In this document: one piece after another, positions 1 to 6,926 of the stretch
How the letters are laid out: each line of letters starts with the position of its first letter
Numbering within the stretch: position 1 is the stretch's first letter
Assembly: GCF_000186865.1 (NCBI RefSeq)
Contig: NW_008705600.1
Coordinates: 264,458-274,506, forward strand
DNA from: Aureococcus anophagefferens
Lineage: Eukaryota; Sar; Pelagophyceae; Pelagomonadales; Pelagomonadaceae
Length of the DNA: 10,049 nucleotides
Direction of reading: 5' to 3'
Position numbers and translations under genes: made by a program
Notes under the pieces: model-generated
The model's input: only the letters and a program-made list of their open reading frames with translations
What the model was told of the DNA's origin: nothing
Database searches by the model: none

Positions 1-885
1 GAGGCCGCGCGCTTTCCGCCGTCCGGAGGGGAAGCACCGCGGCGGCGGCGGGCCGTCGCCGCCGCCGCCGCAGAGCGCGTCGCAGAGGCCCGCCGGGCCG
101 CAGACGTAGACGATGACCGAGCCCCGCGGCGGCGGCAGGTGGCGCTTGAGCACGCCCCTGTCGACGCGGCCCCGCTCGCCGCGCCAGCCCGAGTCCGCGG
201 GCTCCCGCGAGAGCACGTGCGTCACGACCAATTTGCCGCCGTGGGCCGCCGCGAGCGCGTCGAGGTCGCCCTTGTTGAGGATCGACGCCTTCGTCCGCGA
301 GCCGTAGACGAGGCGGACGCGCGTCGCCCGCCCGCGCCGCAGGACCCGCTCCAACGCCTGGAACGCCGTCGTGATCGCCGTGCCCGCGCAGACGAAGGCG
401 ACGTCGTCGGCGGCGGCGAGGAAGCGCTGCGCGTAGTGGCCCGGCGGCACGTGGCGGAACTCCAGGAAGTCGCCCACGGGCATTTCCGCGAGGTGCCGCG
501 AGAGCTTGCCCGCCTCGTAGACGCGCACGTTCAACCGAAAGCTCCCGACGCCCGTCGTCGCCATGGGCGTGTAGGGCCGCACGAAGGCCGCGCCCGTCGC
601 GGGGTCCCGGCCGCCGCGCGCGAGGACGCACGGGATGTACGCGTCGCCGCAGCCGAGCGGCGCGGAGGGGTCCGGCAGCCCAAAGGTCAATACGACGACC
701 TCCGCGTCGACCCAGACGCGCTCGAGGAGCGGCGCGGGGGTCCAGGCCTCCGTGAACTGGCACGCCGGGCCGGAGGGCTGCGTTGGTAACGGATGTGTAC
801 CCTTGGAGAAGACGCCCCAGGGCAGCTTTAACTTGACGAGCCTACTTTTTCCAGAGGGCAGCTCCGGCGCGACGCGACGGCGCAT
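1..885 (-). CDS. NADH-cytochrome b5 reductase-like flavoprotein (3' end beyond window)
   Basis: Reading the minus strand from the ATG at 885-883 gives 295 codons with no stop before the window edge. The family passes electrons from NAD(P)H through FAD to cytochrome b5 or a similar acceptor. Visible in order: a lead of about 55 residues without recognised motif; the FAD domain with R-P-Y-T-P at residues 103-107 and a following FRLNVRVYEAGKLSRHL segment (115-132), as in b5 reductases; the NAD domain with FVCAGTAITTAFQAL (164-178, family GTGITPxxQ), LVYGSRTKASIL (192-203), GWRGERGRV (233-241) and VYVCGPAGLC (259-268, family CGPPPM). Only a short C-terminal tail should be missing. The usual GPxG after the FAD domain is replaced by RHVPPGHY. 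An in-frame TGA at 939-937 lies upstream, so 885 is the first available ATG unless there is an upstream exon. No signal peptide or membrane anchor is obvious. It is head to head with the ion-channel gene. The electron acceptor cannot be told. Confidence 0.85.
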   Translation of the reverse strand, partial: MRRRVAPELPSGKSRLVKLKLPWGVFSKGTHPLPTQPSGPACQFTEAWTPAPLLERVWVDAEVVVLTFGLPDPSAPLGCGDAYIPCVLARGGRDPATGAAFVRPYTPMATTGVGSFRLNVRVYEAGKLSRHLAEMPVGDFLEFRHVPPGHYAQRFLAAADDVAFVCAGTAITTAFQALERVLRRGRATRVRLVYGSRTKASILNKGDLDALAAAHGGKLVVTHVLSREPADSGWRGERGRVDRGVLKRHLPPPRGSVIVYVCGPAGLCDALCGGGGDGPPPPRCFPSGRRKARGL

Positions 886-1203
886 GTTTTGGAGACGTGT
901 CCGCGCTCGCTGCGGCGGACGCCGCTCAAGGTTTGTTCAACGCCTCCGACGCGGGAGCGCGGCGCGCTCCATCGTGAGTTACGAGGGGCATCTTGCCGTC
1001 CAGCTCGGGAGCCTGTATCTTTTTGTTGCATGGCTTGCAGTGCCCATAGCGCGGGCTGCTGCGTTTGGGCTGCGGTGCCGCCGCATCGGTGCTCGCCGCG
1101 CGCCGCGGCCATGGCGGGCCGCAGCCGGTGACCTCCGTGCGCTCCTCTCGGCGACGCACGCCTCGCGCGTCCGCTCCTCGGAACCCAGCCCGCACCCGTC
1201 CCG
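886..1203. promoter_or_regulatory. Divergent intergenic region between b5 reductase-like and CASTOR/POLLUX-like genes
   Basis: This 318-bp gap separates two start codons pointing away from each other and must hold both 5' leaders and promoters. It is GC-rich, and I see no TATA box at a convincing distance from either gene. The ATG at 1111 shares frame with the channel start but is closed by a TGA after six codons, supporting 1204 as the start. I recognise no RNA gene or repeat in it. Confidence 0.4.
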
Positions 1204-4200
1204 ATGGCAACGGCGGCGCAGTACGCCCGCGACGGGCCGGGCACCGCCGCGAAGCGCGAGGCGCTCCTGGCGTACCTGCGCGTGTCGCAGCACACGCTCA
1301 AGGAGGCGTCCAAGACCGAGTACGCCGCGAACCACTACGACGAGCTCGCGGCCGTCGGTGGGGAAATCAACCACTGGTTTGGGACGCCCCGACCAAACTT
1401 TGAAATTCTCTAGCTCGGTCAAATCGAAGTCGATTCGGCTGATTTTTGGACGAATCGATCGCTCATCGAGTTCTCGAAGCAGAGCCGAAGAGGCTGGTCA
1501 AAAACGTTCGATTACACAGGCGGCCGTCGGCCGGTCCCTCGAGCGCTGCGTCCACAACGTCGTCGAGGGTTTGACGGAGGACGGCGCGGACGACCGGGGC
1601 GTCACGCCGGGCACGCGCAAGGTCGGCTTCGTGGCGCGCCGGGGTCCCAAACGGCGTTACGAGAGCTTTCCGAAACCGTCGCCGCCGTAGGTCGCGCCGG
1701 ACCCGGACCTGCAGTCGACGGCGCACGTGTTCCAAAAGGCGCTGAACGCGCCGGGCACGACGGACCGCGTCGTCGAGGTGCCGGGCCTCTGGCCGACGCT
1801 GAGCGCCCGGCTGGGCTACTTCTTCGACGAGTGGTTCGGCACGCGCACGGGCCAGTTCCTCGCGATGATCGCGTGAATCCGTGTGCGAATCAAACTTTAA
1901 ACTCGGCGCGTCGATTTGTCGGCCGCGTCGACGTGGCTCCTTGTTGGACGAGTCGTTGTCCCTCGTCGAGCGCTCGACGGCGCGTACGAAACGTCGGAAA
2001 CCGTCGCCTACGCAGGCGCTCACGCTGCTCACGGTCATCGTCGGCGCGCTGTCGCTCATCGCCGTCGACGGCGCGAAGAACGTGCCCCAGGGCATGTGGC
2101 GCGCCTGGACCTACATGGCGGACCCGGGCACGCACTCGGAGGCGCGGGGCACGGGCTTCCAGTTCGTGTCCATCGGCATCGCGCTCGCGGGCATTCTGCT
2201 GATGGCGGCGATTCTCGGTTTCGTGGTCGAGGCGATCCAGGCGAAGATGGACGAGCTCAAGCTGGGCATTTCGCGGGTCGTCGAGAGCGACCACTCGCTG
2301 ATCCTGGGCTGGACCCACGAGACCGTGCTGGTCATCGAGGAGATCTGCATCGCGAACGAGTCGGAAGGCGGCGGCACGATCGTCGTCATGGCGGACCGCG
2401 CGAAGCCGTCGATGGAGCAGGAGCTGTCCATGCAGCTCGGCGGGCCGTTGGCCATGCGCCAGCGCCTGCGGGGGACCAAGGTCGTGCTGCGGAGCGGGTC
2501 GCCCGTGCTCGTGCAGGATCTGGCGAAGGTGTCCGCGGAGAAGGCGCGCGCGACGCTGATTTTAGCCGCGCCGGGCGACCCCGACGTCGCGGACGCGCAC
2601 ACGCTGCGCTGCGTGCTCGCCATGCAGTCGCTGAACTACATCAGCGGCCACATCGTCGCGGAGATGCGCGACCTCGACAACGAGCCCCTCGTGCGCTTGG
2701 TCGGCGGCGACGTCATCGAGACGGTGACGTCGCACGACGTGCTCGGGCGGCTCATCCTCATGTCCGCGCGCGAGCCGGGCCTGGCGTCGGTCTACTCGAC
2801 GGTGCTGGGCTTCGACGGCGACGAGTTCTACGCCCAGGCCTGGCCGGCCATCGACGGGCTGTCCTACGGCGAGGTCGCGTTCCGGTTTCCCAACGCGATC
2901 CCCATCGGCGTGCGGACGCCGACGGACGAGCTCGTGCTCAACCCGGACTGCGCGCGCGTCTTCGCGCCGGGCGACGAGCTCATCGTCCTCGCCGAGGACA
3001 ACGACACCTACAAGCCCTGTACGTTTCCGGCGCGGTTCGGGACGCTTCGGAAATCGACGCTGATTTTTGGACGACTCGTGTCCGCTCGTCGAGTGCTCGA
3101 CGTGTGGACTGTGTGATGCGCGCGCAGGCCCGCCCGTGGTCATCCCGACGCAGCCCTTCGAGAAGCACGACCCGCCGCCCGTCGCCAAGGAGAAGATCCT
3201 CTGCTGCGGCTGGCGCCGCGACATCCGCGACATCCTGAAGCAGCTCGACAAGCAGGTCGCGCCGGGGTCCGAGCTCCACATGATGAGCGACACGATCCCC
3301 ATCAACGAGCGCAACGCGTTCTTGCGGGCCGCGGGCCTCGACGTGCGGCGCGAGCTCACGAACCTGCGCATCGTCCACTTCGACGGCAACACGGCCATGC
3401 GGCGGTCGCTCGAGGCCCTGCCCATCGCCGAGTACGACTCGTGCATGATCTTCGCGGACCAGGCCATGGAGACGGAGATGATGCACAGCGACAGCCACGT
3501 CGGGCCGCGGCGTCTTCCCGGGACTTCGCCGCGCCGCGACCGCGCCGCGACTCGTAGGTCATCGCGACGCTGCTCCAGCTCCGCGAGGTCCAGCGGGAGC
3601 TCATGCAGCGCGCGCAGGGCCTCGACCCGGAGGAGACGCGGTCGTCGAACATCAAGAAGATGGCCGTGATCCGCCAGAAGCTCCAGGAGACGTCGCCGAT
3701 CATCTGCGAGGTGCGGCGGGCTGCGTCCGGGAATCGACCGACACGTTACGCCTCTCGAAGCCGCTTCGGCTCATGTTTTGACGAGCCGCGCGCGCTCGTC
3801 GCGCGCTCGACGCTTGTCCCCCGCGCAGGTGCTCGACCCGCGGACGCAGAACACGATCGAGAAGAACGCGGCCGTCGCCGCGACGTCCGACTTCTGCCAG
3901 TCGAACAAGCTCATCGCCCAGATCCTCGCCATGTGCGAGGAGGACCGGTCCATCGAGGCCATCCTGAGCCAACTGCTCGGGCCGGGCGGCGCGTCGTTCT
4001 CCGTGCAGTCGGCCCTCCGCTACTGCGCCAAGGGCGAGTCGCTGACCTTCTTCGAGCTCCAGAGGCGCGCCCAGGTCCGGGAGCGGCGTCTCCTCCTCTT
4101 TTCCCGCGGCGCGAGCGGCCGGCTCGGGACGGCTTTTCACCCCCGCTCTTTCCCCCGTTCTTTCCCCCGTTCTTTTCCCCCGTTCTTTCCCCCGTCCACC

Positions 4201-4518
4201 CCCCACCCCCCGCGCCGCCAGGTCTACGAGGAGACGCTCTGCGGCTACCAGGACGCGACGGAGACGGTCATCAACCCGCGGGACAAGAACGCGAAGCAGA
4301 CGTGGCACGGCCGCGACCTCGTCGTCCTCGCGGGCCGCACGACGACGCAGCCCAAGCGCTTCGAGGGCCGGTCGACGCTGAACAAGTCCGGCGCCGGGAA
4401 GCGGCGCTCGACGAACAAGGGGCGCCGCTCGCTCATCTCCGGCCGCCCGAGCCGCGTCGCGACGGTGTACGCGACCGCGGGGCCCCTCGCGGCGCCGACC
4501 AAGACGCTGCCCGAGTAG
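1204..4518 (+). CDS. CASTOR/POLLUX (DMI1)-type ion channel, eight exons
   Basis: Proposed exons: 1204-1347, 1520-1630, 1691-1870, 2016-3018, 3128-3498, 3558-3710, 3829-4074, 4222-4518, giving 834 aa. CASTOR and POLLUX are cation channels of plant nuclear envelopes needed for symbiotic calcium spiking; homologues occur in algae. Visible: a soluble N-terminus (1-135); a membrane helix about 139-163; a pore stretch MWRAWTYMADPGTH (172-185), at the place where the plant proteins have their filter ADxGNH; a second helix about 193-219; then two RCK-like nucleotide-binding regions beginning near HSLILGW (238-244) and KILCCGW (502-508). Family signatures include EICIANESEGGG, RSGSPVL, DLDNEPLVRLVGG, ETVTSHDVLGRL, EDNDTY and the C-terminal DFCQSNKLIAQILAMCEED and VINPRDK. 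Every exon join keeps the family reading frame; the intron-3 join requires a GC donor. ATG 1204 is the first in frame after a TGA. Only two membrane helices are evident. Ion selectivity and membrane location are not decidable here. Confidence 0.93.
1348..1358 (+). repeat. Target site duplication, intron-side copy (partner 1520-1530)
   Basis: The 11-mer gcggccgtcgg recurs exactly at 1520-1530 on the other side of the element. The true duplication may be 8 bp (gcggccgt), because element and target can each contribute the cgg that follows; the transacylase copy shows the same cgg extension. Confidence 0.85.
1348..1519 (+). mobile_element. Introner element forming intron 1 of the channel gene
   Basis: This 172-bp intron is bounded by a perfect 11-bp direct repeat, gcggccgtcgg, at 1348-1358 (intron side) and 1520-1530 (first bases of the next exon). 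The core at 1446-1489 matches the transacylase intron (8433-8478, minus) at about 40 of 44 aligned bases with one 2-nt gap; gaccaaactt (1391-1400) is shared too. Removing repeat plus element restores an uninterrupted reading (DEL joined to AAVGRS), which implies a GC donor. A GT donor at 1354 would also keep frame but would add two alanines. Rough inverted ends are cggtgggga on the left and the complement of the terminal attacacag on the right. With the transacylase copy it is the best preserved in the window. Confidence 0.85.
1631..1690 (+). other. Intron 2 of the channel gene, 60 bp, probable deletion derivative of an introner element
   Basis: Donor GTGGCG and acceptor CGTAG join KVGF to VAPDPD in phase 0; unspliced reading stops at the acceptor TAG. 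The first eight bases, gtggcgcg, resemble the eight bases after the acceptor, gtcgcgcc (6 of 8). After them comes ccggggtcccaaac, like the left part of the transacylase element (gggggtcc..gaccaaac). The right end gaaaccgtcgccgccgtag resembles the right end of intron 3 (gaaaccgtcgcctacgcag). It looks like the two ends of an element with the middle lost. Confidence 0.6.
1871..2015 (+). mobile_element. Introner element forming intron 3 of the channel gene
   Basis: This 145-bp intron interrupts the first membrane helix (FLAMI | ALTLLTV). It carries the family caaactttaaactcgg segment and the core at 1944-1979 (ttggacga..tcg..ctcgtcgag..ctcgacg), which matches intron 4 at 30 of 36 positions. Reading through meets TGA at 1874-1876. 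The frame required on both sides is phase 0, and no GT lies in phase 0 near the boundary, so the fitting junction is a GC donor (gcgtgaat) with acceptor acgcag. The flanking 8-mers gcgtgaat and gcgctcac agree at only 4 of 8, suggesting an older insertion. Confidence 0.8.
3019..3127 (+). mobile_element. Introner element forming intron 4 of the channel gene
   Basis: This 109-bp intron has the strong donor GTACGT and acceptor gcgcag and is the only phase-1 intron of the gene, splitting a Cys codon between NDTYKP and PPVVIP. Its core at 3067-3102 belongs to the same family, including ctgatttttggacga, which is shared with intron 1. The 8 bases at the donor (gtacgttt) and after the acceptor (gcccgccc) agree at only 3 positions, but four of the five differences are C against T. 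Confidence 0.8.
3499..3557 (+). other. Intron 5 of the channel gene, 59 bp
   Basis: Donor GTCGGG and acceptor CGTAG join HSDSH to VIATLLQLRE, the frame expected for the family; without splicing the frame is wrong. The base composition is almost pure G and C. The first three bases of intron and of next exon are both gtc, and the last bases (ctcgtag) resemble the end of intron 2 (ccgtag). It may be another shrunken element, but the core block is absent, so that is only an inference. Confidence 0.65.
3711..3828 (+). mobile_element. Introner element forming intron 6 of the channel gene
   Basis: This 118-bp intron joins SPIICE to VLDPRTQ in phase 0, with donor GTGCGG and acceptor gcgcag. The core at 3777-3812 (tttgacgag..ctcgtcgcg..ctcgacg) matches intron 4 at 28 of 36 bases, preceded by cgcttcggctcatg, which parallels gattcggctgat in intron 1. 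The bases at the donor (gtgc) are repeated right after the acceptor (gtgc). It is more GC-rich than the other copies, consistent with drift toward the local base composition. Confidence 0.72.
4075..4221 (+). other. Intron 7 of the channel gene, 147 bp, pyrimidine-rich, no in-frame stop
   Basis: Donor GTCCGG and acceptor CGCCAG join FFELQRRAQ to VYEETLCGY. The 147-bp length is a multiple of three and the stretch has no stop in the coding frame, so retention would insert 49 residues rich in Pro, Phe, Ser and Arg. Family continuity across the join (a short loop in homologues) and the pyrimidine tract before the acceptor favour an intron. The sequence caggtc occurs at both junctions. Confidence 0.7.
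4142..4196 (+). repeat. Tandem repeat of a 12-13 bp pyrimidine unit inside intron 7
   Basis: The unit cccccgttcttt recurs about four times with one-base slips (extra t or c), running up to the cccacccc stretch before the acceptor. It forms a long one-strand pyrimidine tract; copy number may vary between strains, and the tract may be prone to assembly error. Confidence 0.85.
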
Positions 4519-4567
4519 GGCGGTTTCGACGAAGACCCCGAAGATAACCAAAGACCCCTGTTACTTC

Positions 4568-5569
4568 GTGTTCGGAGTTCACGGGTCGAGGCGTTCGTCG
4601 GTTGAGTCCTCGGTTGAGGCCCTCGCATCGCCCTCGCGAGCCCGCTCGAGCCAAACCGGCCTTGACAAGCGAGAGCTGAGTGAGCGAGAGTGGCAAGCGA
4701 TGGTCCGGGCCTCCGACGCGTACTGTCGGTCTCGGCCCTCGCGGTCGTTCGTGGCCTCTCGCGCTACCCCCGACACTCGAGTCATGTTTAGATGCGCCCA
4801 GTATTTTCCGATCAGTTTCGATCCGTACAACCCTGACGGCGAGCCGCTAGAGGTAGAGGACCGGAGCGGCGAACGCGTGCCCGCGGCCGACTTCTACGAG
4901 TGGGCCCGGGAGCAGTTCTGCGAGCTCAGCGCGCTGCGCAAGGCTGTTGGTGAGAACCTGCCTGATTCCGTCGACGCCCACGACGCATCCTGCGAAGCGT
5001 TCCACAATCTCACGGAGGGAGGGAATCATTTTGACACAATGCCTCATCATCTTCTCCAATTCTTTTGCATGTTAGACAACACGCTCATTCCTAAGATTGT
5101 GGCATCTCAACTCTACCGGCATCAGAATATCGTGCGCGACGTCCTTCGGCGGCGCCTGAGCGCCGCGGACCCGCTCAACGTCATCATCAGTTTCCTCGAT
5201 GTCGACCTGACCCACGAAACCTTCTTGCCTCGCGCCGAACTCCCGGTCGTCTTACAGCACGTCGTCGAGTCGGAGAACGCGCGGGAGGCGCGAATCGACG
5301 GCGGCTCGGAGCGAACGTATTCCTTCGTGCGCGTCTACTCCGGCGAGCATGGACCCCAAGCCAAGTTTCGGACGATCCGCCTTAGAAACGGCAAAGTTCG
5401 GTTGGAGCAAAGGTGGCAGGTGTTTCGGGAGGGCGAAGAAGATGTCGGATTCTGGTCGAAAGATCGTGCAGTTGCCAGCGACTTCCCCCCCGTCCCGCTT
5501 CCCCTGTCCGAATACCATCGGCATTACACCAACCCGGGCGCCGGGCGACATTGGACCAACCCCCCTTGA
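4568..5569 (+). CDS. Hypothetical protein, lower-GC single-exon ORF
   Basis: I do not recognise this protein. The frame is open for 333 codons, unusual in a stretch whose GC and third-position bias are visibly lower than in its neighbours, so it is probably coding. The first 72 residues are Ser/Arg-rich and unconvincing; ATG at 4784 gives a 261-aa protein that looks better, and ATG at 4700 is a third option with purine at -3 and G at +4. From residue 73 the chain is globular in look: an acidic stretch with FYEWAREQF, a helical part with HHLLQFFCMLDNTLIPKIV, DVDLTHETFL, and a likely beta-rich part with SFVRVYSG and KFRTIRLRNGKVRLEQRW. No signal peptide, membrane helix or intron is seen. It begins only 49 bp after the channel stop and ends 61 bp from the convergent hydrolase stop. 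Its composition suggests transfer or a mobile or viral origin, unproven. Confidence 0.5.
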   Translation: MFGVHGSRRSSVESSVEALASPSRARSSQTGLDKRELSEREWQAMVRASDAYCRSRPSRSFVASRATPDTRVMFRCAQYFPISFDPYNPDGEPLEVEDRSGERVPAADFYEWAREQFCELSALRKAVGENLPDSVDAHDASCEAFHNLTEGGNHFDTMPHHLLQFFCMLDNTLIPKIVASQLYRHQNIVRDVLRRRLSAADPLNVIISFLDVDLTHETFLPRAELPVVLQHVVESENAREARIDGGSERTYSFVRVYSGEHGPQAKFRTIRLRNGKVRLEQRWQVFREGEEDVGFWSKDRAVASDFPPVPLPLSEYHRHYTNPGAGRHWTNPP

Positions 5570-5630
5570 TTGGACACCGGAATGGGGCTAATCTTGAGCA
5601 TGTTACCTTCTTTCGCCCCGTAGCGCATGA

Positions 5631-6584
5631 TCACACACACAGCTCTAAGCCCCCGCGCCAGTCGGCCATGACCTCCCGGAGGTCGCACCGCTGGTCCAGC
5701 GTGCCGCTGTGGCCCGCGCCGTGGACGACGTGGATCGTCGTGTCCCTGACGACAGAAGCGATCCGCGGCGCCTCTTCGGCGGAGCCCACGAGGCGGTCGA
5801 CGTCGCCGGCGACGACGAGGAGCGGCGCGTCGAGCGACGCGAGCGTGTTCTCGAGCTCCGCGGCGCCGATGCCGAGCGCGGCGAGCCGCGCCTCGAAGAA
5901 GGGTCTCGGCGCGTTGAAGCCTTCCACGAAGGGCGGCAGGACGCGTTCAAAGTAGGCCGCGAGCGCGGGCGGGCAGCGCTTCGGGTCCTTCATCGGGTTG
6001 TCCCATAGAGTGGAAAGAATGGTTCTAGTCTGCGTCGGATCGCCGACACGCGTCGCGAGGAGCGTGATGGACGTGATCGCGAACTCGAGGTTCGACATGG
6101 TCTTCATCCGCTCGGCGAGCTCCGTCAGGTCGCTCCGGCCGAACGACGTCGCGGGGTTCACGGCGACGACGCCCTTCGGCTTCGCGGCGATGCCGACCGC
6201 GAGCGCCTGGCAGCCGCCGTAGGACTCGCCGCAGACGTAGACGTCGCGGGTCTTCGACTCGTGTCGCACGAAGGCCGCGACCGCGTCGACGGACCCGCGC
6301 CAATCGCTCGCGGCGCCGGTGTCGCCGGCGCGCGGCGACAGGGCGAGGACGTCGTAGTCCGCGCCGAGCTTCGGGAACTGCGCGAAGGCTGCGAGGCAGT
6401 TGCCTTCGAGCGGCGGCAGGTAGAGGAGTAAGGGCTTCTCGTTTTGTCGCGGCACGTCGTAGCCGAACTCGACGAGCGGATCGAACCAGACGCCGTAGGT
6501 CGTGCTCGTCCAGGCGTATTGCGATGGCTTCGACGGCGTGAAAGCGGCGGTTGTTGTGATGAGGATGACGAGGACGTTGTGCAT
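5631..6584 (-). CDS. Plastid-targeted alpha/beta hydrolase, phytyl ester synthase esterase-like
   Basis: This 317-aa alpha/beta hydrolase shows its nucleophile in GESYGG (Ser121), the acid in GDVDRLV (likely Asp263) and the histidine in HGAGHS (His292). LLLYLPPLEGN near residue 52 would form the oxyanion region. CGESYGGCQALAV followed by VNPATSFGRSDL is very close in pattern to the N-terminal esterase half of plant PES1/PES2, plastid enzymes making phytyl and fatty acid esters. The acyltransferase half of those proteins is absent, and the ORF ends soon after the His. The start at 6584 is preferred over the ATG at 6614 because it begins a signal-like MHNVLVILITTTAAF with Ala14-Phe15, the heterokont plastid-import motif, followed by TPSKPS. 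No intron. Substrate is uncertain: chlorophyll-derived phytol esters, galactolipid or another ester. Confidence 0.88.
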   Translation of the reverse strand: MHNVLVILITTTAAFTPSKPSQYAWTSTTYGVWFDPLVEFGYDVPRQNEKPLLLYLPPLEGNCLAAFAQFPKLGADYDVLALSPRAGDTGAASDWRGSVDAVAAFVRHESKTRDVYVCGESYGGCQALAVGIAAKPKGVVAVNPATSFGRSDLTELAERMKTMSNLEFAITSITLLATRVGDPTQTRTILSTLWDNPMKDPKRCPPALAAYFERVLPPFVEGFNAPRPFFEARLAALGIGAAELENTLASLDAPLLVVAGDVDRLVGSAEEAPRIASVVRDTTIHVVHGAGHSGTLDQRCDLREVMADWRGGLELCV

Positions 6585-6818
6585 GTTTGGCCGCCTGCCG
6601 CGTTCACGTCTCACTTTGCAGCTCCATGCTTCGGCCGCTTCCGCTTCGGCTCGAACCCGTTCTTGAGGTTTGCAAGTTTATCCATCACCGAGCGTGAGAA
6701 GTTTGCAACCCTGCAATTCGGCATAAGCGGGAAGCTTTGCGACCGCCGAATGCGCTATTTCCCCCGGAGATCTGGGGTTCGCGCCATGTTCAGCATGTGT
6801 CCTATCGAGGTTCGTAGT

Positions 6819-6857
6819 ACGTACGCATGCCTAGGGTAGACTTACGTGTGCGTACGT
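6819..6857. repeat. Inverted repeat, 9-bp arms
   Basis: acgtacgca at 6819-6827 pairs perfectly with tgcgtacgt at 6849-6857 across a 21-nt loop. A second pair, gttcgtag (6810-6817) with ctacgaac (6909-6916), encloses it. Confidence 0.8.
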
Positions 6858-6926
6858 TTCAATGCCAGTATCTCGTCAGATCGGCAAACGGAACAGCGTA
6901 CCTGTCGGCTACGAACGGTCATAGGA

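Noticed and set aside
40..75. GGC/GCC-rich tract as a regulatory repeat
   Set aside because: It is simply codon bias for Gly and Pro in the b5 reductase-like coding sequence.
139..789. Open frame of 216 codons on the plus strand
   Set aside because: It lies antisense to the b5 reductase-like gene; its Arg/Ala/Asp-rich composition is typical of a GC-rich shadow frame and it lacks any family motif.
635..1690. Open frame of 351 codons on the plus strand spanning the divergent gap and first channel exons
   Set aside because: Low-complexity Arg/Ser-rich reading that crosses two genes and an intron in the wrong frame.
1916..3238. Open frame of 440 codons on the plus strand
   Set aside because: Shifted frame of the large channel exon; the family motifs are in the other frame.
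2562..3467. Open frame of 301 codons on the minus strand
   Set aside because: Antisense to clearly recognisable RCK-region exons of the channel; no motif of its own.
3603..4547. Open frames of 314 codons (plus) and 283 codons (minus) over the channel 3' end
   Set aside because: Both are shadow frames of exons 6-8; their composition is repetitive Arg/Ala/Pro.
6764..6790. tRNA-like T-arm string (ctggggttcgcgcc)
   Set aside because: No matching acceptor stem, anticodon arm or D-arm could be built around it.
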